Assembly: GCF_030317105.1 (NCBI RefSeq)
Contig: NZ_JASZYG010000010.1
Span: forward strand, 1-64,000
Direction of reading: 5' to 3'
Length of the DNA stretch: 64,000 nt
Origin: Variovorax brevis
GTDB lineage: Bacteria > Pseudomonadota > Gammaproteobacteria > Burkholderiales > Burkholderiaceae_C
Every line of letters begins with the position of its first letter. The stretch's first letter is position 1. A program made the translations under genes and the position numbers. Positions 60,104 to 64,000 of this stretch are shown in pieces. Below the pieces are notes generated by a model. It was not told the origin of the DNA. It saw only the letters and a program-made list of their open reading frames with translations, and did not search any database.

Positions 60104-61327
60104 TCAGGCCAGCAGGTCGGCCAGCGTGCGTGCGATCACCTTCGTGGCGCGGCGCAGGTCTTCGAGCACCACGCGCTCATCGCTGCGCTTGGCGTGCGAT
60201 TCGAGCACGGAGCGCGGGCCGGCACCGTAGATCACGCCGGGGATGCCGGCTTCGCCGTACAGGCGCACGTCGGTGTAGAGCGGCGTGCCGACCGCTTTGA
60301 GCGGTTCGCCGAAGACCACTTCGCCATGCTTCTGGATGGCATCGACCAGCGGCTTGTTGCCGGCCATCGGCTTCATCGAGTTGGCGAGCAGCAGTCGCTT
60401 GACTTCGATGCTGATGCCAGGCTTTTCGGCTGCAGCGTCGGCCATGATCTTGCGGATATTCGCTTCGACCTCGACCGGGTTCTCTTCGGGGATCATGCGG
60501 CGGTCAAGCTTGAACGTGACCTTGCCCGGCACGACGTTGGTGTTGGTGCCGCCCTCGATGCGACCCACGTTGAGGTAAGGGTGCGTGATGCCCTCGACCT
60601 TCGACGTCACTTGCTGGTAGAGCGTGTTCTGCCCGTACAGCGCGTTGAGGATGTGTACTGCACCCTGCAAGGCATCGACGCCTGTGGAAGGAACGGCGGC
60701 GTGCGCCATCTTGCCGTGCACCGTCACTTCCATCTGAAGGCAGCCGTTGTGGGCCGTGACCACTTCGTAGCTGAAGCCGGCTGCGATCATGAGATCGGGC
60801 TTGGTCAAGCCCTTCCTGAGCAGCCAGCCCGGGCCCAAGATGCCGCCGAATTCTTCGTCATAGGTGAAGTGCAGTTCGACGCTCCCCTTGCCCGGCTTGG
60901 CGACCGCTTCGAGTGCGCGCAGCGCGAAAGTGAAGCTGGCGAAGTCGCTCTTGCTCACCGCGGCGGCACGGCCGAACAGGCTGCCGTCTTCGATCTCGCC
61001 AGCATAGGGGTCCTTGCTCCAGCCTTCGCCGGGCGGCACCACGTCGCCGTGGGCGTTGAGCGCGACGGTGCGGCCTTCGCCGTACTTGCGACGCACGATC
61101 AGGTTGGTGATGGATTCGAGGCCGTAGTCCTTCACTTCCTGTGCGGGCACTGCATGCTTCTCGGCTTCGAAGCCGAAGCCTTGCAGCAACTCGGCGGTGC
61201 GCTCGGCATGCGGCGCGTTGTTGCCGGGTGGCGTGTCGGTGGGCACGCGCACCATTTCCTGGAGGAACTTCACTTCTTCGTCGAAGTGTGCGTCGATCCA
61301 GGCGTCGAGTTTGTTGTAGTCGGTCAT
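60104..61327 (-). CDS. M20-family metallohydrolase (ArgE/DapE-like)
   Basis: 407 residues with the di-zinc core: VALNAHGDVVPPGEGWSKDPYA (His and Asp ligands), FTYDEEFGGILGPGW (catalytic and metal Glu pair) and GVIYGAGPRSVLESHAKRSDER for the last histidine ligand; the lid/dimerisation domain lies at about 190-310. Substrates in the family are N-acyl amino acids, N-succinyl-diaminopimelate or dipeptides. Next to UraD-AllC, an N-carbamoyl or ureide substrate is conceivable but not shown. The start at 61327 is where homology begins; ribosome site weak. Confidence 0.82.
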   Translation of the reverse strand: MTDYNKLDAWIDAHFDEEVKFLQEMVRVPTDTPPGNNAPHAERTAELLQGFGFEAEKHAVPAQEVKDYGLESITNLIVRRKYGEGRTVALNAHGDVVPPGEGWSKDPYAGEIEDGSLFGRAAAVSKSDFASFTFALRALEAVAKPGKGSVELHFTYDEEFGGILGPGWLLRKGLTKPDLMIAAGFSYEVVTAHNGCLQMEVTVHGKMAHAAVPSTGVDALQGAVHILNALYGQNTLYQQVTSKVEGITHPYLNVGRIEGGTNTNVVPGKVTFKLDRRMIPEENPVEVEANIRKIMADAAAEKPGISIEVKRLLLANSMKPMAGNKPLVDAIQKHGEVVFGEPLKAVGTPLYTDVRLYGEAGIPGVIYGAGPRSVLESHAKRSDERVVLEDLRRATKVIARTLADLLA

Positions 61328-61453
61328 ATTCCAGGTCCGTTCAAGAATCAGCTTTGTCTTTTTCAGGAACACCGCGGAACCGGCTTTGCCGGGCCGCTGG
61401 TGTTGCCCCTTGAGGGGGAGGCGGCTACACGAAGTGAGCAAGCAACGGTGTGG

Positions 61454-63223
61454 TCATTCGCTCGCTATGTTGTCTAGCAGATGCTGGAAGGCTTCCACGG
61501 CTAGCTGCATGTCGTCGTTCGTCGACGATTCGAGCGGGTTGTGGCTGATGCCGGAGTTGATGCCGCGCACGAAGAGCATGGCCTGCGGCATGACTTCGTG
61601 CAGCTTCATTGCATCGTGGCCGGCGCCGCTGGGCATGCGGAAGAGTTCGACGCCCAATGAGTCGACGGCTTTCTCCCACCGTGCTTGCCATTCGGGCGCA
61701 CTCGGCGCGGCAGCGGCGCGCATGGTCTCTTCCAGCGTGTAGCGCACGCTGCGCCTCTCGCAGATTTCCTTGAGCGCAGCCACCACGTCGTTGGCCATCG
61801 CATCGCGCTGCGCATTGTTGGGCGCGCGCATGTCGAGGCTGAACTTGCAGCGGCCCGGCACGACGTTGATCGAACCATTGGGCACTTCGAGCATCCCCAC
61901 GGTGGCGACCGAATCGCCATCCTTTGCGGCGCGTTGCTCGGCAAACAGGATGAGTTCCGCAACTGCCGCGGCGGCGTCATTGCGTCGGTCCATCGGCGTC
62001 GTGCCCGCGTGGCTCGCCATGCCGATCACTTCGCCCACGTAGCGCACGCTGCCGTTGATGGAGGTCACGATGCCCAGCGGAATGTCGAGCTCGTTGAGCA
62101 CCGGGCCCTGCTCGATGTGCACTTCGACAAAGCCGAGATACTTGCCCGGATCGCGCTGGATCTTCGGGATGTCTTCGAGTTTCAGGCCGGCATGCGCCAT
62201 GGCTTCGCGCATCGTGATGCCATCGACATCCTTCTGGTCGAGCCAGTTGTTGTCGAAGTGGCCGATGAGCGCGCCGGAGCCGAGGAAGGTCGCCTTGTAG
62301 CGCTGGCCTTCTTCTTCCGCGAAGCCGACGACTTCAAAAGCGAAGGGCAGTCGGCGGCCCTGCTTCTTGAGTTCGCGTACGCAGGCCATCGGCACGAAGA
62401 TGCCCAGGCGGCCGTCGTACTTGCCGCCATTGCGCACAGTGTCGTAGTGCGAGCCGGTGAGCAACGTCTTGGCGTTGGGCGTCGCGCCTTCGTAGCGCCC
62501 GACGACGTTGCCGACCGCATCGATCTCCACGCTGTCGAAGCCGATCTCGCGCATCCAGCCGGCGATCTGCGCGGCGCAGGCGCGGTGCGCGTCCGTCAGG
62601 TAGGTCACCGTGAGCTGATTCTTTTCCGCATAGCCGGGGTCGGTGTGCGCGGACAGGGCTTCCTGCCAGTCCCACACGTCGTTGCCCAGCGCGGGCGAGG
62701 CACCGAACTTGTCGTTCAGGCGGATCTCCGCGATGCGATGGATGTTGCGCAGCGCCTCGGCTTGCTCGAAGGCCGGGTGATGGTGCAGGCGGCGCTCGAA
62801 GGTCTCGATGATCTGCGCCTTGTTCAGGCCCGTGCCGCGCGGTCCGCGCACCGCAAGGATGAACGGAAAGCCGAACTTGGCGTTGTAGTCCGCGTTGAGC
62901 TTCTGGATCTTCGCGAACTCCTCGGGCGTGCAGTCCGTCAGGCCGGCCTTGCCCTGTTCGTTGGTCGATTCGGCCGTCAATGTCTTGCTGACCATCGCCT
63001 TGCCCGCGAGCTCGGGGTGAGCGCGGATGAGGCCCAACTGTTCGTCGCTGGAGGCGGTGGTCACCACCTGTGCCAGCGCATGCTTGAGATGCTGCAACGA
63101 GCGAAACGGCCGCGCCGCCATCGCGCGCTGCGCGATCCACGGCGAGTGTTCGTACACGCCGTCGAGCAGCGCGACGGCGTCGTCCGCGGAGGACGTGTTC
63201 AGTTGTTCGATGGACAGCGACAT
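61454..63223 (-). CDS. uraD-allC: Fusion of OHCU decarboxylase (UraD) and allantoate amidohydrolase (AllC-like)
   Basis: 589 residues. The first about 170 residues are an OHCU decarboxylase: LIRAHPELAGKAM with catalytic His69, DYNAKFGFPFILAVRGPRG. The remainder (about 180-589) is a Zn-dependent ureidase of the allantoate amidohydrolase/carbamoylase family: TGSHYDTVRNGGKYDGRLG, GFAEEEGQRYKATFLGSGAL, HIEQGPVLNELDIPLGIVT and the closing PSGAGHDAMKL. One polypeptide thus carries the last step of urate-to-allantoin formation and allantoate hydrolysis. It is downstream of the allantoinase gene (15-base gap). Same-protein channelling is inferred only. Confidence 0.88.
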   Translation of the reverse strand: MSLSIEQLNTSSADDAVALLDGVYEHSPWIAQRAMAARPFRSLQHLKHALAQVVTTASSDEQLGLIRAHPELAGKAMVSKTLTAESTNEQGKAGLTDCTPEEFAKIQKLNADYNAKFGFPFILAVRGPRGTGLNKAQIIETFERRLHHHPAFEQAEALRNIHRIAEIRLNDKFGASPALGNDVWDWQEALSAHTDPGYAEKNQLTVTYLTDAHRACAAQIAGWMREIGFDSVEIDAVGNVVGRYEGATPNAKTLLTGSHYDTVRNGGKYDGRLGIFVPMACVRELKKQGRRLPFAFEVVGFAEEEGQRYKATFLGSGALIGHFDNNWLDQKDVDGITMREAMAHAGLKLEDIPKIQRDPGKYLGFVEVHIEQGPVLNELDIPLGIVTSINGSVRYVGEVIGMASHAGTTPMDRRNDAAAAVAELILFAEQRAAKDGDSVATVGMLEVPNGSINVVPGRCKFSLDMRAPNNAQRDAMANDVVAALKEICERRSVRYTLEETMRAAAAPSAPEWQARWEKAVDSLGVELFRMPSGAGHDAMKLHEVMPQAMLFVRGINSGISHNPLESSTNDDMQLAVEAFQHLLDNIASE

Positions 63224-63238
63224 GTCAACTTCCCTTGT

Positions 63239-64000
63239 TTATGCGGCCGTTGCCGCCGTGTATGGATGAACCGTTTTCCAGTGGCGCGCGATGTCGACCC
63301 GGCGGCACACCCACACGCGGTCATGCGCGGCGATGTGGTCCAGGAAGCGCTGCAGCGCGGTGATGCGGCCGGGGCGTCCCAGCAGGCGGCAGTGCATGCC
63401 GATCGACATCATCTTGGGTGCTTCGTCGCCCTCGGCGTACAGCGCGTCGAACGAATCCTTCATGTACTGGAAGAACGGGTCGGCGTGCGAGTAGCCCTGC
63501 GGCAGCGCAAAGCGCATGTCGTTGCAGTCGAGCGTGTAGGGCACGATAAGTTGCGGCACGACTTCGCCGTCGGTCTTCTGCACCTTCATCCAGAAGGGCA
63601 GGTCGTCGCCGTAGTAGTCGCTGTCGTATTCGAAGCCGCCGTAGTCGGCCACGAGGCGGCGCGTGCGCGGGCTGTCGCGGCCGGTGTACCAGCCCAGGGC
63701 GCGCTCGCCCGTCAGGCGCTCGATGGCGTCCATGCCCAGGCGCATGTGCTCGCGCTCGGTGGCTTCGTCGATGTTCTGGTAGTGGATCCAGCGCCAGCCG
63801 TGGCAGGCGATCTCATGGCCCAGTTCCTTGAACGCGGACGTGAGTTCCGGATGGCGTTCCAGCGCCATGCCCACGCCGAACACGGTGAGTGGCAGGCCGC
63901 GCTTCTCGAACTCGCGCAACAGTCGCCATACGCCCACGCGCGAGCCGTATTCGTAGATGCCTTCCATGCTGATGTGGCGATCCGGAAAGCTCGCGGGGTT
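63239..64000 (-). CDS. puuE: Allantoinase PuuE, polysaccharide-deacetylase fold (partial, runs off the right edge)
   Basis: 254 residues are present, including NPASFPDRHISMEGIYEYGS at the window edge; the N-terminus is outside. The NodB-type fold motifs HEIACHGWRWIHYQNIDE and SIGMHCRLLGRPGRITALQRFLDHI are those of PuuE, the cofactor-light allantoinase of pseudomonads and relatives, which hydrolyses allantoin to allantoate. It is first in the run that continues into UraD-AllC. In-frame ATG 63967 is not a start because clear homology extends farther upstream. Confidence 0.88.
   Translation of the reverse strand, partial: NPASFPDRHISMEGIYEYGSRVGVWRLLREFEKRGLPLTVFGVGMALERHPELTSAFKELGHEIACHGWRWIHYQNIDEATEREHMRLGMDAIERLTGERALGWYTGRDSPRTRRLVADYGGFEYDSDYYGDDLPFWMKVQKTDGEVVPQLIVPYTLDCNDMRFALPQGYSHADPFFQYMKDSFDALYAEGDEAPKMMSIGMHCRLLGRPGRITALQRFLDHIAAHDRVWVCRRVDIARHWKTVHPYTAATAA

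Overview
The window is GC-rich chromosomal DNA, gene-dense on both strands. Its gene families and combinations (tripartite tricarboxylate or Bug-type binding protein, cydDCABX next to a GbsR-type regulator, cyoABCD with a SURF1 gene and a RegBA pair, a UraD-AllC fusion, several CoA-transferase and acyl-CoA dehydrogenase genes) fit a metabolically versatile betaproteobacterium of the Comamonadaceae. Variovorax or a close relative is my best guess. That is inference from protein style, not a database result. I see no rRNA, no intact tRNA, no CRISPR array and no recognisable insertion sequence. No gap between genes exceeds about 300 bases.

Layout. 1-4.4 kb: the end of etfA with a strong terminator, an ETF-linked acyl-CoA dehydrogenase, a nitronate monooxygenase and a membrane acyltransferase. 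4.5-12.1 kb: a cytochrome bd operon, cydD-cydC-cydA-cydB-cydX, with a convergent GbsR/MarR-type regulator and a cupin gene. The sites upstream of cydD and of the regulator share a CTGA-N4-TCAG dyad. 12.3-18.7 kb: a probable itaconate degradation operon (itaconyl-CoA hydratase, acyl-CoA dehydrogenase, CoA-transferase, Bug binding protein, citramalyl-CoA lyase) with a divergent LysR gene and an internally deleted alpha/beta-hydrolase remnant inside it. 18.8-20.9 kb: a YebC-family protein and an MHS-type transporter. 21.0-27.8 kb: cytochrome bo3 quinol oxidase cyoABCD, SURF1, and a RegB/RegA redox two-component pair.

27.8-32.7 kb: a second nitronate monooxygenase, a small unknown protein, aroC, and an unknown lipoprotein plus membrane-protein pair. 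32.8-35.3 kb: an AAA ATPase and RloB pair of the RloAB/AbiL type, a likely anti-phage system, with a nucleoside deaminase gene just downstream. 35.3-40.4 kb: a SsuABC-like ABC importer and malic enzyme. 40.5-45.1 kb: gcl-hyi-glxR, the glycerate pathway from glyoxylate, with a divergent LysR gene. 45.1-51.4 kb: an I78-like inhibitor lipoprotein, an AI-2E family transporter, a GntR regulator with dctA, an aldo/keto reductase and an acyl-CoA ligase.

51.6-64 kb: a purine and ureide catabolism region. It holds an NCS2 xanthine/urate-type permease, a GntR regulator, an allantoin/hydantoin racemase, an NCS1 transporter, an OHCU decarboxylase-allantoate amidohydrolase fusion, and the start-truncated (window edge) allantoinase PuuE. 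Interleaved are acylphosphatase, a second aldo/keto reductase, a broken RpiR-family regulator, an M48 metalloprotease lipoprotein and an M20 hydrolase. Chemically the purine region feeds the gcl cluster: urate goes to allantoin, allantoate, ureidoglycolate and glyoxylate, then tartronate semialdehyde and glycerate. The two respiratory oxidases and the RegBA pair form a second functional theme, control of electron flow by quinone or redox state.
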